DNA of 64,000 nucleotides from UMGS1279 sp045630265 (GCA_045630265.1 JAZQSV010000054.1:1-64000); one strand, 5' to 3'. Counted from the stretch's first letter, positions 43,622-52,955 are shown. The notes: generated by a model not told the origin, from the sequence alone. Numbers and translations are program-made.

Positions 43622-45106
43622 ATGAGGATTTTTATTAAAGGACACGAATTTAATTATGAGCTTGAAAAACTGACTCGGCTTTTCTTTCCTTTCGAAAGGG
43701 TTGACTTTGTAAAGGATGGGGAAGTTAGGGACGGTTTATTCGGCCTTGCATATATTGAAAATAAGGGTGATGACCTTTTACTGTCAGCCGGAGCAGGAAC
43801 AGGTGAAAGGTTTTATGAGAAAACCAAAACATTAAATAAAAGCGACCTTTTACATCCAATGAAGGAGCGCTATCCCGAGCATGTTTTGGCGGGACTATTG
43901 TTTGAATGTTACTGTCTGCTTACAAATTACCGACCCCAGTGGGGTATATTGACAGGAATTCGTCCTGCAAAGCTTTTTAGAAAAATGGAAGAACTTTTGG
44001 GTGAAGAGGCGGCATTTAGCTATTTTGTAGATGTTTTTAAGGTAGAAAAGCAAAAGCTTTCCCTTTTAAAGCGAACTGCAAAGAGTGAGGATGAAATTAT
44101 TTCCCGCTCCCACAAAAAAAGCGTTAGTATATACGTTTCTATTCCTTTTTGTCCTACAAGGTGTAGTTATTGTTCTTTTGTTTCGCATAGCATTTCTTCA
44201 GCTGCAGACCTAATTCCAAGCTATTTAGAGCTTCTTATAAAGGAGCTAGAAGAAACCGCCAATATTATAAATAGGTTAGGGTTAGAGGTTATGACGGTTT
44301 ATGTCGGCGGCGGTACTCCAACTACCCTTTCTGCAGAACAGCTAGAGCTCCTTTTGGGTAAAATAAGGGAACTTTTTGGCTTTAATCTTGAAGAGTTTAC
44401 TGTAGAGGCGGGTAGGCCAGATACCATAACAACCGAAAAACTGTTGGCCATTAAAAATGCAGGTGTTGACCGTATCAGCATAAATCCTCAAAGTATGAAT
44501 GATGAGGTGCTAAAAAAGGTTGGTAGGCGCCATACCGCAAACGATGTTAGAGAAAAACTCTTACTCGCAAAGGAAATGGGCTTTGATAATATAAATATGG
44601 ACCTTATTGCGGGGCTACCGGGGGACACCCCTCAAAGCTTTAAGAAAACCTTAAATGAGGTTTTAGAACTTGACCCCGAAAGCATTACCGTACATTCGCT
44701 TTCCATTAAGCGTTCTGCTGAAATCAGGGATGGAAATATACCTTCCTTTAACAATTACCTAGAGGCGGGAGAAATGGTTTCTTATGCTGAGAAAACTCTC
44801 ACCGAAAATAAAATATTTCCTTATTATATGTACCGACAAAGCAAAACTGTAGGCAATTTAGAAAACGTTGGCTATGCCAAAAGCGGAAAAGTGGGTATAT
44901 ATAACGTTTATATTATGGATGAAACCCATACAATTTTAGCTTGCGGTGCTTCAGCGGTTTCAAAACTGAAAGACCAAGAAAGCGGAAATATTGAGCGAAT
45001 TTTCAACTTTAAGTATCCTTATGAATATATAAACGGTTTTGATGAAATTCTAAAAAGAAAGAGATTAGTGGAGGAATTTTATGCTAAATACCACGCAGGA
45101 AATTAA
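43622..45106 (+). CDS. hemZ: Coproporphyrinogen dehydrogenase HemZ-like radical SAM protein
   Basis: A 494-aa radical-SAM protein. The cluster motif is C177-x3-C181-x2-C184 (CPTRCSYC), followed by YVGGGTPT and NMDLIAGLPGDT as in HemN/HemZ proteins. The N-terminal domain of about 165 residues (with GILTGIRPAKLF) is characteristic of HemZ. No other heme genes are in the window, so a role other than heme synthesis, as in many HemN-like proteins, remains possible. It overlaps the nucleoside kinase gene by 26 nt. Confidence 0.85.
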   Translation: MRIFIKGHEFNYELEKLTRLFFPFERVDFVKDGEVRDGLFGLAYIENKGDDLLLSAGAGTGERFYEKTKTLNKSDLLHPMKERYPEHVLAGLLFECYCLLTNYRPQWGILTGIRPAKLFRKMEELLGEEAAFSYFVDVFKVEKQKLSLLKRTAKSEDEIISRSHKKSVSIYVSIPFCPTRCSYCSFVSHSISSAADLIPSYLELLIKELEETANIINRLGLEVMTVYVGGGTPTTLSAEQLELLLGKIRELFGFNLEEFTVEAGRPDTITTEKLLAIKNAGVDRISINPQSMNDEVLKKVGRRHTANDVREKLLLAKEMGFDNINMDLIAGLPGDTPQSFKKTLNEVLELDPESITVHSLSIKRSAEIRDGNIPSFNNYLEAGEMVSYAEKTLTENKIFPYYMYRQSKTVGNLENVGYAKSGKVGIYNVYIMDETHTILACGASAVSKLKDQESGNIERIFNFKYPYEYINGFDEILKRKRLVEEFYAKYHAGN

Positions 45107-46004
45107 CTGCCTTGCGCAAAACGACGTTAAAACACTGGTTAAACTTTCTGAAGATGCTTATAGGTTACAAATAAAGGACGTTATAAATAAAACTATAGAG
45201 CAAAAGGACTGCAGAATTTTGCTTTTAGCGGGGCCTTCGGGCTCGGGCAAAACAACAAGCGCTCATATATTGGAAGAGGGCTTTAAGGAAAACGGTGTAG
45301 ATGCAGAGGTTGTTTCCTTAGATAATTTTTATCTTAATATTGACCAAATGCCTTTGGATGAAAACGGCAAACCTGATTTCGAAACGGTTTATTCTTTAAA
45401 CATCCCCGAAATTCACAAGTGCTTTGAGGAACTTTTAACTAGGGAAAAAACAACCATACCTATTTTTGATTTTGCTGCTAAGGGCGTAAACGAGTATAGG
45501 GAAATTGATATTGAAAATCACGGCATTTTAATTATTGAGGGACTTCATGCCATAAATCCCATTTTAACTGATAATCTTCCAACGGGGAGTTGGCTTAGCG
45601 TTTATATAAGTCCGCAGTGCTCAGTATTTGGGACGGATGGGGAAGAAATTTTAGACAGTAAGGGGCTTCGCCTTGCTAGAAGAATGTCCCGCGACTATCT
45701 TTACAGAAATACAAGTGCCGCCGGCACCTTAAATCTTTGGACTTCGGTTATAAGTGGGGAACAAAAATATCTTTACCCTTTTAAAGAGGGGGCTTATATA
45801 AAACTTAAAACCTTTCATAGCTTTGAACCTTGTGTTTTTAAAAGTATAATTTTAAAATTGTTGGAAGATTTAAATCCAAACGTTGAAAATTATGACGAGG
45901 CAATGAAACTTAAAAATGCGCTGGAGGGATTTTACTCACTTTCGCAAGATATAGTTCCCGAAAATTCACTAATAAGAGAATTTATACTGGGCAGTAAGTA
46001 TTAG
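45081..46004 (+). CDS. Uridine kinase-like nucleoside kinase
   Basis: A 307-aa P-loop kinase with Walker A GPSGSGKT (51-58) and the PRK/uridine-kinase arrangement DNFYLNIDQMP, FDF, and IIEGLHAINP. Related clostridial proteins are often about 550 aa with an N-terminal TGS/threonyl-tRNA-synthetase-like domain; this one has only a 45-residue N-terminus before the kinase domain. ATG at 45081 is supported by GGAGGAATTTT just upstream, inside the hemZ end. The substrate may be uridine/cytidine but is not certain. Confidence 0.82.
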   Translation: MLNTTQEINCLAQNDVKTLVKLSEDAYRLQIKDVINKTIEQKDCRILLLAGPSGSGKTTSAHILEEGFKENGVDAEVVSLDNFYLNIDQMPLDENGKPDFETVYSLNIPEIHKCFEELLTREKTTIPIFDFAAKGVNEYREIDIENHGILIIEGLHAINPILTDNLPTGSWLSVYISPQCSVFGTDGEEILDSKGLRLARRMSRDYLYRNTSAAGTLNLWTSVISGEQKYLYPFKEGAYIKLKTFHSFEPCVFKSIILKLLEDLNPNVENYDEAMKLKNALEGFYSLSQDIVPENSLIREFILGSKY

Positions 46005-46072
46005 CTTAAATGCTTGAAAATTTAAGGTGATTATGGTAATATTTACTGTAGGTGTGGAAAGGAAGGGCTTAA

Positions 46073-46426
46073 ATGGACTCTTTTGACCAAAACGTAAAAA
46101 AAGCAAAGGAATTTTTAGATAGTGCCGCACAAAAGACCGAAGAGATTGTTGCGGTGCAAAAAATAAAGTTTAAAATTAATTCCAAGAAGAATGCTTTAAA
46201 TAAAATCTATGCTGCTATGGGTAAAACGTGGTACAAGGAATGTGATAGAAAATCTTTAAACGATAGTACCGCTATGCTTTTTAAAGAAGCAGATGAGACT
46301 TTAGAAAGTATTAAAGCGTTAAATTCAGAACTTTCTGCATTAACAAATGATGTGACTTGTGAAAAATGCGGTGGAAAAAATCCTAAAACATCACAGTACT
46401 GCGCTAGATGTGGGGAAAAATTATAA
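46073..46426 (+). CDS. Zinc-ribbon protein, unknown function
   Basis: A 117-aa protein: an alpha-helical, charged region (1-90) that may form a coiled coil, then a C-terminal zinc ribbon (CEKCGGKNPKTSQYCARCGEKL; Cys96, Cys99, Cys110, Cys113). The ribbon type is common in membrane-associated and regulatory Firmicutes proteins, but there is no membrane segment here. It lies between the nucleoside kinase and MTA/SAH nucleosidase genes; the latter starts 14 nt downstream. Confidence 0.75.
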   Translation: MDSFDQNVKKAKEFLDSAAQKTEEIVAVQKIKFKINSKKNALNKIYAAMGKTWYKECDRKSLNDSTAMLFKEADETLESIKALNSELSALTNDVTCEKCGGKNPKTSQYCARCGEKL

Positions 46427-46440
46427 ATTTTGGAGTTAAA

Positions 46441-47160
46441 ATGAAGGATATATTAAACGTTTCGCTTATAATTGCCGACGATGAAGAATACGCGGCACTT
46501 TTAAAAATGAATGACCTTTCTTTAAAGGAAAAAAACTTTAGTGGCAGAATGGGCCATACCTTTACCCTTGTAAAGGACGATAAGATAATAAAGGTATGGG
46601 CAATTTGCTGCGGTATTGGTAAGGTTAATGCCGCTTCTGCCGCCCAAAAAGCGGTTTGCGAGGGAGCAGATATACTAGTAAACTACGGACTTTCGGGAGG
46701 AATTTCGGGGGTCTCACGCGGTGAAGACGTAATAGGCACCTCCTTTTTCGAGCACGATTTTGATTTAACCTGTTTTAACTATAAGCCCTGCGAAAAACCG
46801 GGGCAAACATATATTTATAAAACTGAAGATTTTCTTGTGGATTTAGCCGTAAAGGCCGCTGCACCCGCAAAATCGGGTAAGCTTGCAAGCGGCGACCGCT
46901 TTGTTTCAAACACTACCCTTAAAAACCTACTTAAGGATGAGTTTTCGGTAATGTGTTGTGATATGGAAACTGCGGCTATTGCCTCAGTAGCGCATTTTAA
47001 CGGCGTTCCGTTTATATCCCTTCGCCGAGTATCCGACGATGCAGGGGAGGATGCAACTGTCTCATATAGAGAAATGAATAATGCTCCGCAAGAGGCCATT
47101 GTACTTAAAGCATTAAACATTATTAATGCACTTTTTTTGGAAAATAAGCTTTGGAATTAA
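46441..47160 (+). CDS. 5'-methylthioadenosine/S-adenosylhomocysteine nucleosidase-like protein
   Basis: A 239-aa phosphorylase-superfamily protein. The MTAN pattern CDMETAAIA with Glu176 and the following RRVSDDAG (catalytic Asp in the SDxA motif) are clear, as is the GxGKVNAA block. It would cleave adenine from methylthioadenosine or S-adenosylhomocysteine, recycling by-products of the several SAM enzymes encoded here. ATG at 46441 is chosen; the frame extends upstream into the zinc-ribbon gene without a ribosome site. Confidence 0.87.
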   Translation: MKDILNVSLIIADDEEYAALLKMNDLSLKEKNFSGRMGHTFTLVKDDKIIKVWAICCGIGKVNAASAAQKAVCEGADILVNYGLSGGISGVSRGEDVIGTSFFEHDFDLTCFNYKPCEKPGQTYIYKTEDFLVDLAVKAAAPAKSGKLASGDRFVSNTTLKNLLKDEFSVMCCDMETAAIASVAHFNGVPFISLRRVSDDAGEDATVSYREMNNAPQEAIVLKALNIINALFLENKLWN

Positions 47161-47209
47161 AGGATGTTTCTAAATTTATGCGCGAAATTTAACGCGCTGG
47201 GAGAATTTT

Positions 47210-48913
47210 ATGGAAAATAAAACAAACGCAAAGCAACAAAGTTTTTTATATGCTACCCTAATTTTGGGGCTTTCAACCCTTTTAGTTAAGGTGTTGGGGG
47301 CCATTTTCCGCATACCCCTTTCTAATTTAATAGGAAGTGTTGGTATGGGATATTTTTCCACCGCTTATGATGTTTACCTTCCTATATATTCTCTTGCAAT
47401 GGCGGGGCTTCCCGTGGCAGTTGCAAGAATTATTGCCGAACAGGTGGCACAAAAACGATATAAGGATGCCAGAAAAACCTTTAAAATTGTAAAGCTTACA
47501 TTTGCGGTTACGGGTATTGTGGGCTTTTTACTTATGTTTGTTCTTGCCTTTGTAGTAACGGGCGTTGCCAATAACCCCGGTGCTTTGCCTGCAACCTTTG
47601 TTATTGCGCCCTCCATTTTGTTTTGTTGCTTTATGTCGGCATATAGGGGTTATTATGAGGGCGTTCGGAATATGTTCCCAACCGCCATTTCCTCAGTTAT
47701 TGAGGCGGTTTGTAAGCTACTTTTAGGTTACGGCTTTGCTTTTTTTGTAATTAAGTTTTATAAGGGAAATGGTAACGTTTTGTCTATTGCGGCTGCAGCG
47801 GCAATGCTGGGTATCACCCTTGGCTCACTTTTTGCGGGTCTTTTTCTTATTATCCGCCATAAAGTAAAGGGTGACGGATTTGAAAAGTTAGACCTTGAAG
47901 CATCACCCGAACCTAAAAGCAATAAAGCAATTTTCAAAGCCCTTATTGCCATTGCAATTCCTGTTGCAATCGGCTCACTTGTTAATAACGTTGCAAGTTT
48001 AATTGACGTAGCTATGGTACAAAGGCAAATAGGCAACGCCGTTTCTAAGGCACCCGAAGTTTTTAGGGAGCTTTACGGAAGCTTGCTTGTAAACGAGGAA
48101 GGGGAAATATTAAAGGATGCGGAAATCCCCAACTTCCTTTACGGTTGTTATAAGGGATACGCTTACACCATCTTTAACCTTATTCCTACAATAACGTCGG
48201 TTGTTGGAGTTAGCGCTTTGCCGGTGCTTACTATGGCTTGGACTTCGGGGGATAAGACAAGTATTAAGGCAAATATTGAGTCAATGCTCAAGGTTATTAC
48301 CCTAATTGCTTTCCCTGCAGGTATTGGCGTAATTGCTTTGGCGCCCCAAATTGTAGGACTTTTATATTCGGCACCCGACGCCGTAATTTCGGTTAATTTG
48401 CTTAGAATTTTAGGTGCGGCCGCCTGCTTTGCGGGTATGACAACGCCCCTTACAAATATGCTTCAAGCAATAGGAAAGCCGTCGGCTCCTGTTAAAAATA
48501 TTGCGGTTGGCGCTGTTATAAAAATTGTTGTAAACTTTATTTTGGTTGGCATCCCCGAGCTTAATATTTTGGGTGCGCCTATAGGTACACTTCTTTGCTA
48601 TATGTATATCGCTTTTGCCGATATTTTCTGTCTTGTAAAGTATTCAGCGGTAATGCCAAATCTATTTACAACAATAGTAAAACCCTTCATTGCCGCCGCT
48701 TTTTGCGGTGTCGCTGCCTTCGGTACAAACTACGTTTTAAGTATATTTACAGATAGTAGGTTGGTTACGGTAGTAGCAATTTTGGCAGCAGTTTTGGTTT
48801 ATGTTGTTGCAATAGCACTGCTTAGATGTATTGATGAGGATGATGTTAGTAGTTTGCCTAAGGGCGATAAAATTGTTAAAATTTGTAAGCGTTTTGGTAT
48901 AATTAGGCACTAA
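47210..48913 (+). CDS. Polysaccharide flippase of the SpoVB/MOP superfamily
   Basis: A 567-aa integral membrane protein with about 14 hydrophobic segments. The N-terminal KVLGAIFRIPLSNLIGSVGMGYFSTAYDVY pattern is typical of SpoVB/YtgP-type lipid-linked oligosaccharide exporters. A roughly 40-residue hydrophilic insert follows a central membrane segment (near 285-320). Likely flips lipid-linked precursors; in sporulating species SpoVB is needed for cortex, while the paralog serves vegetative wall. Which role applies cannot be decided. mazG follows, a common neighbour. Confidence 0.88.
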   Translation: MENKTNAKQQSFLYATLILGLSTLLVKVLGAIFRIPLSNLIGSVGMGYFSTAYDVYLPIYSLAMAGLPVAVARIIAEQVAQKRYKDARKTFKIVKLTFAVTGIVGFLLMFVLAFVVTGVANNPGALPATFVIAPSILFCCFMSAYRGYYEGVRNMFPTAISSVIEAVCKLLLGYGFAFFVIKFYKGNGNVLSIAAAAAMLGITLGSLFAGLFLIIRHKVKGDGFEKLDLEASPEPKSNKAIFKALIAIAIPVAIGSLVNNVASLIDVAMVQRQIGNAVSKAPEVFRELYGSLLVNEEGEILKDAEIPNFLYGCYKGYAYTIFNLIPTITSVVGVSALPVLTMAWTSGDKTSIKANIESMLKVITLIAFPAGIGVIALAPQIVGLLYSAPDAVISVNLLRILGAAACFAGMTTPLTNMLQAIGKPSAPVKNIAVGAVIKIVVNFILVGIPELNILGAPIGTLLCYMYIAFADIFCLVKYSAVMPNLFTTIVKPFIAAAFCGVAAFGTNYVLSIFTDSRLVTVVAILAAVLVYVVAIALLRCIDEDDVSSLPKGDKIVKICKRFGIIRH

Positions 48914-48988
48914 AAGGCCAAAATTTGCATAAATTTTATTGATTTTTACTACTTTTTTGAAAATTTCTCTTGATTTTAGGTGGGATTT

Positions 48989-49795
48989 ATGGTACAAAAG
49001 AATATGGAGTTCATAAAAAATAATTACACTTTTGAGGACCTTTTGGCTATAATGTCGGTCCTTCGTGGCGAGGGCGGTTGCCCTTGGGATAGGGAGCAAA
49101 CTCACGCCTCAATTAGGAATAACCTTTTAGAGGAAGCGTACGAAACTGCAGAGGCCATCGATAAGGGTAGCAAGGAAGATATGTGTGAAGAGCTCGGCGA
49201 CCTTTTGCTACAGGTTGTTTTTCATTGCCAAATAGCAAAGGAAGAGGGAAACTTTTCTTTAGATGACGTTGCAGACGGCATTTGCAAAAAGCTTGTTTAC
49301 CGCCATCCGCATATATTTTCCAACGTAGTTGCCAATACCTCGGAAGAGGTGTTAAATAATTGGGACAAGCTTAAACTGAAAGAAAAAAATATGTTAAGCT
49401 TTACCGATACCTTAAGGTCGGTACCTACTACCTTTCCGTCCTGTATGCGTGCACAAAAAGTGCAAAAAAGGGCAGCAAAATCAGGGTATGATTTTGAGAA
49501 TATAAACGCCACTTTAGAAAAGGTAGAAGAGGAACTTTCGGAACTGAAGCAGGCCATTAATGCTTGTGATAAAAATGCCGCTACAGAAGAACTTGGCGAC
49601 CTACTTTTTTCTGTTATTAACGTTGCCAGATTTTTAGGGGCAGATGCTGAGCAGACCTTAGGCGCATCTGTTACCAAGTTTATAAACCGCTTTGAAAAGG
49701 CGGAAAATATTGCAAATAGTGAAGGTAATATGCTTGATGCATTGTCGCCTTTGGAGCTTGACGTGCTTTGGAATAAAGCAAAACTTTCGGACTAG
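48989..49795 (+). CDS. mazG: Nucleoside triphosphate pyrophosphohydrolase MazG
   Basis: A 268-aa two-domain all-alpha NTP pyrophosphohydrolase. Domain 1 has GGCPWDREQTHASI and EELGDLLLQVVFH; domain 2 repeats EELGDLLFSVINVARF, the metal-binding EExxE/ExxD pattern. It removes non-canonical or excess NTPs and can lower ppGpp. ATG at 48989 follows TTTTAGGTGG; GTG at 48980 lies within the ribosome site. The HU gene follows by 57 nt, a frequent clostridial order. Confidence 0.94.
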   Translation: MVQKNMEFIKNNYTFEDLLAIMSVLRGEGGCPWDREQTHASIRNNLLEEAYETAEAIDKGSKEDMCEELGDLLLQVVFHCQIAKEEGNFSLDDVADGICKKLVYRHPHIFSNVVANTSEEVLNNWDKLKLKEKNMLSFTDTLRSVPTTFPSCMRAQKVQKRAAKSGYDFENINATLEKVEEELSELKQAINACDKNAATEELGDLLFSVINVARFLGADAEQTLGASVTKFINRFEKAENIANSEGNMLDALSPLELDVLWNKAKLSD

Positions 49796-49852
49796 AATGA
49801 TTTCAAACGGCAATAGCTGTTTAAAATAAAAATAATTATGGAGGAATTTCTC

Positions 49853-50125
49853 ATGAACAAAACAGAATTAGTTGCAGCAATCGTTGAAAAGACTGGTGTT
49901 GCTAAGAAGGACGCTGTTTCAGTTGTTGACGCTTTTACAGAGGTTGTTACTGCTGAACTTAAAAAGGGCGGCGATCTTCGTCTTGTTGGTTTCGGTACTT
50001 TTAAGGTAAAGGCTAGAAACGCAAGAACAGGTATCAATCCTCAGACTAAAGAAAAGATTAAAATTGCTGCTTCCAAGGCACCTGCTTTCGTAGCAAGCTC
50101 TGCACTTAAAGCTGCAGTTAAATAA
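49853..50125 (+). CDS. hup: DNA-binding protein HU
   Basis: A 90-aa histone-like protein that bends and compacts DNA as a dimer. The start MNKTELVAAIVEKTGVAKKDA and the signature GFGTFKVKARNARTGINPQT are canonical, including the conserved intercalating Pro and basic beta arm. ATG at 49853 has GGAGGA 8 nt upstream; the ATG at 49838 overlaps that site. Codon choice is that of a highly expressed gene. Confidence 0.97.
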   Translation: MNKTELVAAIVEKTGVAKKDAVSVVDAFTEVVTAELKKGGDLRLVGFGTFKVKARNARTGINPQTKEKIKIAASKAPAFVASSALKAAVK

Positions 50126-50144
50126 TTTTAATTATTTAAAATTC

Positions 50145-50190
50145 TAAGCCGCCGAGGGACTTTACCCTTAAGTGCGGCTTATAATTTTTT
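50145..50190 (+). terminator. Terminator-like hairpin between hup and rqcP
   Basis: AAGCCGC (50146-50152) pairs with GCGGCTT (50174-50180), with an inner AGGG/CCCT pairing, followed by ATAATTTTTTAA. Confidence 0.65.
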
Positions 50191-50202
50191 AAGGGTGTTT
50201 TT

Positions 50203-50442
50203 ATGAGACTAGATAAATATTTAAAGGTTTCCCGAATAATAAAGCGTCGCACCATAGCAAACGAGGCCTGTGATGCGGGGAGGGTTACTGTCAATGAAAA
50301 GATAGCGCGCGCCTCTTACGACGTTAAGGTGGGGGATGTTATTGTGGTGGAGTTTGGCAGCAGAACGCTTAAATTCCGCGTAGTTTCTATCACCGAGGCA
50401 ATAAAAAAAGAAGAAGCAGCGCTTATGTATGAGATTATTTGA
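50203..50442 (+). CDS. rqcP: S4-domain RNA-binding protein RqcP
   Basis: A 79-aa protein made only of an S4 RNA-binding domain (MRLDKYLKVSRIIKRRTIANEACDAGRVTVN). It matches YabO/RqcP, which binds the 50S subunit and helps RqcH add alanine tails to stalled nascent chains. AAGGGTG precedes the start. The mazG-hup-rqcP order resembles the B. subtilis mazG-yabO neighbourhood. Confidence 0.9.
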   Translation: MRLDKYLKVSRIIKRRTIANEACDAGRVTVNEKIARASYDVKVGDVIVVEFGSRTLKFRVVSITEAIKKEEAALMYEII

Positions 50443-50483
50443 TTTACTTACCGAATAGTGCCAATAATAGTTTATAGAAATTT

Positions 50484-50516
50484 ACAAGAGAAGTACAATT
50501 CTCTTGTATTTTTTTG
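50484..50516 (+). terminator. Intrinsic terminator after rqcP
   Basis: ACAAGAGAA and TTCTCTTGT form a 9-bp stem around GTACAA-type loop bases, then ATTTTTTTG. The next promoter's -35 (TTGTAT, 50504-50509) overlaps its 3' arm. Confidence 0.85.
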
Positions 50517-50532
50517 CAATATATAGTATAAT
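50504..50532 (+). promoter_or_regulatory. Promoter of the site-2 protease-scpAB operon
   Basis: TTGTAT (50504-50509), 17-bp spacer, TATAAT (50527-50532), about 30 nt before the ATG at 50563; the -35 lies in the preceding terminator. Confidence 0.6.
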
Positions 50533-50562
50533 AATATATAATTTAAATTTAGGAGTAGTTTT

Positions 50563-51216
50563 ATGCTGGATATTATCAGAAACGGCAGTACGGTTGATTT
50601 AGTGCTCTATTTTATTTCTACTGTTATTGTTGTTTTTCTAACCCTTCCCATACACGAATTTGCACACGCTTTTACAGCTAATAAGCTTGGCGATCCAACG
50701 GCTAAATATTCGGGCAGAATCACCCTAAATCCTTTTGCTCATTTGGACCCAATTGGCTCACTTATGATACTTCTTTTCGGGTTTGGCTGGGCAAAGCCCG
50801 TTCCGGTAAATTCTTTTAATTTTAGAAAACCAAAAAGGGATATGGCCATTACTGCGGCGGCGGGTCCGCTTTCAAATTTAATTTTGGCCTTTACCTTTTA
50901 TTTTCTTTATAAATTTTTAGCAAGGTTTGCTCTTACCTTTGAAGTAATTGGTTATTTGGCACTTATTTGCAGCTTTGTTGTTCAAATAAACGTTAGTCTT
51001 GCGGTTTTTAATTTACTGCCCATTCCTCCGCTAGATGGCTCGCGCCTTATTTTTGCATTTTTAAAGGATAAGCACTATTACAACTTTTTGAAGTATGAAA
51101 GATATTTTTCATTTGCTATAATTTTTCTTTTGTTTACAGACGTTTTAGATCTACCGCTTACCTATTTGACAATAGTGATTTATAAACTTTTTGATATTTT
51201 AACATTTTGGATTTAG
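50563..51216 (+). CDS. Site-2 protease family metalloprotease (M50)
   Basis: A 217-aa membrane zinc protease. The zinc motif HEFAH (31-35) lies in the first membrane segment, and NLLPIPPLDGSR with ligand Asp158 in a later one. About five to six hydrophobic segments. This short type (YwhC-like) is regularly encoded beside scpA-scpB in Firmicutes; its substrate is not known. scpA starts 11 nt after the stop. Confidence 0.9.
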   Translation: MLDIIRNGSTVDLVLYFISTVIVVFLTLPIHEFAHAFTANKLGDPTAKYSGRITLNPFAHLDPIGSLMILLFGFGWAKPVPVNSFNFRKPKRDMAITAAAGPLSNLILAFTFYFLYKFLARFALTFEVIGYLALICSFVVQINVSLAVFNLLPIPPLDGSRLIFAFLKDKHYYNFLKYERYFSFAIIFLLFTDVLDLPLTYLTIVIYKLFDILTFWI

Positions 51217-51227
51217 GGGTTATTTTA

Positions 51228-51959
51228 ATGGAAGAACAAAAGCCGATTTCCTATAAGCTAGAGGTTTTTGAAGGGCCTTTAGACCTTCTTTTGAGTCTGC
51301 TTTCAAAAAATAAACTTAATATTTACGACATTGAGCTTGCAAAGCTTTTGGAACAGTATATGGCCCATATTGACGCTATGCGTGAAAATGATATGGACGT
51401 TGCGAGCGAGTTTTTGGAAATGGCGGCCAGACTGGTTCATATGAAAACGGTTAGCTTACTTCCAAAACATGATGAAGCCGAGCGACTGAAGGACGAACTT
51501 GCGGGCGAGCTTTTGGAGTATGAACTCTGTAGACAAATGGCAGGAAAGCTTGGCACTATGACCGATGGGTTTGACTATTTTGTCCGCGAGCCACAGGCAG
51601 TAGACGTAGATAAAAGGTATCAGTTGGTTCACGGCTCAGGTCTACTGCTTGATGCTTATCTTTCTGCGGTGGGCAGGGGAATAAGGAAACAACCGCCACC
51701 TACCACGGTTTTTACAAAAATTGTTGCTAAAAAAATTGTTGCTGTTTCAACCAAAATCGTCTTTGTAATGAGGCGGCTTTGGAACGGTAAATCACATTCT
51801 CTTAAGAACATATTTAAAGAATCTAAAAGCCGTTCTGAAATGGTTGCTACCTTTTTAGCAGTGCTTGAACTTTGTAAGGCAAATCGTGTTAAAATTGAAG
51901 GCGACGGCGAGGAAATGACAGTAAAACTAAACAAGGAGCGTAAAGGCAGTGAAAATTAA
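51228..51959 (+). CDS. scpA: Segregation and condensation protein A
   Basis: A 243-aa kleisin that bridges SMC heads for chromosome condensation. The N-terminus YKLEVFEGPLDLLLSLLSKNKLNIYDI is diagnostic, as is the C-terminal winged-helix region (SRSEMVATFLAVLELCKANRV). ATG at 51228 follows AGGGGTTATTTTA. It overlaps scpB by 11 nt. Confidence 0.95.
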   Translation: MEEQKPISYKLEVFEGPLDLLLSLLSKNKLNIYDIELAKLLEQYMAHIDAMRENDMDVASEFLEMAARLVHMKTVSLLPKHDEAERLKDELAGELLEYELCRQMAGKLGTMTDGFDYFVREPQAVDVDKRYQLVHGSGLLLDAYLSAVGRGIRKQPPPTTVFTKIVAKKIVAVSTKIVFVMRRLWNGKSHSLKNIFKESKSRSEMVATFLAVLELCKANRVKIEGDGEEMTVKLNKERKGSEN

Positions 51960-52548
51960 AGAAATGGTATCTGCCCTTGAGGCAGTTTTGTTTGCGGGTG
52001 GCGAGCCCGTTTCTATATCAAGACTTTGTGAGGTTTTTGAAATTGATGATGAAACACTTTCAAAACTCACAACCCTTTTGGCGGATAAATTGGAAGAAAG
52101 CGGTAGCGGTATTGCTCTTTTGCGTCTTGGTGATTCATATCAACTTGCAAGTAAAAAAGAATATGCTGAATATGTAAGGCGTGCTTTTGATATTAAGAGG
52201 AAAACGCCCCTTTCCCAAGCGGCTTTAGAGGTTTTGGCGGTTATTGCTTATAACCAACCAGTTACAAAATCTTTTATTGAGCAGGTAAGGGGAGTCGACT
52301 GTTCGGGTGTTGTTGCAACCCTTGTAGAAAAGGAACTTATTGAAGAACGTGGAAGACTGGAACTTCCCGGTAGACCGCTTCTTTACGGTACCACTGCTAA
52401 TTTTCTACGCTCCTTCTCGCTTTCGTCCCTTAAAAATTTGCCTGAACTGCCCAAGAGTCTTGCGGCCGATGCCGAGCAAATGACCATTGATGACGTAATT
52501 GAAAAAGATAACGAAGTTTTGGCAGAAGATATCAATTTAGGAGAGTAA
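51949..52548 (+). CDS. scpB: Segregation and condensation protein B
   Basis: A 199-aa tandem winged-helix protein, partner of ScpA in the SMC-ScpAB complex. The segments ALEAVLFAGGEPVS, LSQAALEVLAVIAYNQPVTKSFIEQVRGVD and LPGRPLLYGTT are canonical. It starts with GTG at 51949 inside the end of scpA, with AAGGAG upstream. Confidence 0.95.
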   Translation: MKIKEMVSALEAVLFAGGEPVSISRLCEVFEIDDETLSKLTTLLADKLEESGSGIALLRLGDSYQLASKKEYAEYVRRAFDIKRKTPLSQAALEVLAVIAYNQPVTKSFIEQVRGVDCSGVVATLVEKELIEERGRLELPGRPLLYGTTANFLRSFSLSSLKNLPELPKSLAADAEQMTIDDVIEKDNEVLAEDINLGE

Positions 52549-52568
52549 TTTTAAGGAAGGTGGACTTT

Positions 52569-52955
52569 ATGTCTGAACAAAACGTAGCATCCTTGATGGG
52601 TGCAACCTTAGAAAAAATCAAAAATATGTTTTCAGCAGATACCGTCATCGGCGATAAAATTGTTGTAGACGGCGTTACCATCATTCCCGTTTCTAAACTA
52701 TCAGTTGGCATAGCAAGTGGCGGCGCCGATATTTCGAATAAAATTGATAACGATAATTTTGCAGGTGGCGGCGGTGCGGGAGCAAGCGTTACCCCAGTTG
52801 GCTTTTTGGTTGTTAAAGATGGCGACGTTAGGATGATTTCGGTTACTCCAAGCGATGCACCTTTGGCTATTGCGGCTGAATTAATACCCGATGCGCTCGA
52901 AAAAATAAAGGATGTTTTTAATACTAAAAAGTCAGATACAAAGGAAAATGACTAA
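52569..52955 (+). CDS. ytfJ: Sporulation protein YtfJ / germination protein GerW
   Basis: A 128-aa protein of the GerW/YtfJ family, expressed in the forespore and needed for normal spore germination in Bacillus. Visible marks are TVIGDKIVVDGVTIIPVSKLSVGIASGG, a glycine cluster (FAGGGGAGASVTPVGFLVV) and VTPSDAP. ATG at 52569 has AAGGTGG 7 nt upstream. Its position after scpAB and before a D-Ala-D-Ala carboxypeptidase is a conserved sporulator order. Confidence 0.92.
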   Translation: MSEQNVASLMGATLEKIKNMFSADTVIGDKIVVDGVTIIPVSKLSVGIASGGADISNKIDNDNFAGGGGAGASVTPVGFLVVKDGDVRMISVTPSDAPLAIAAELIPDALEKIKDVFNTKKSDTKEND

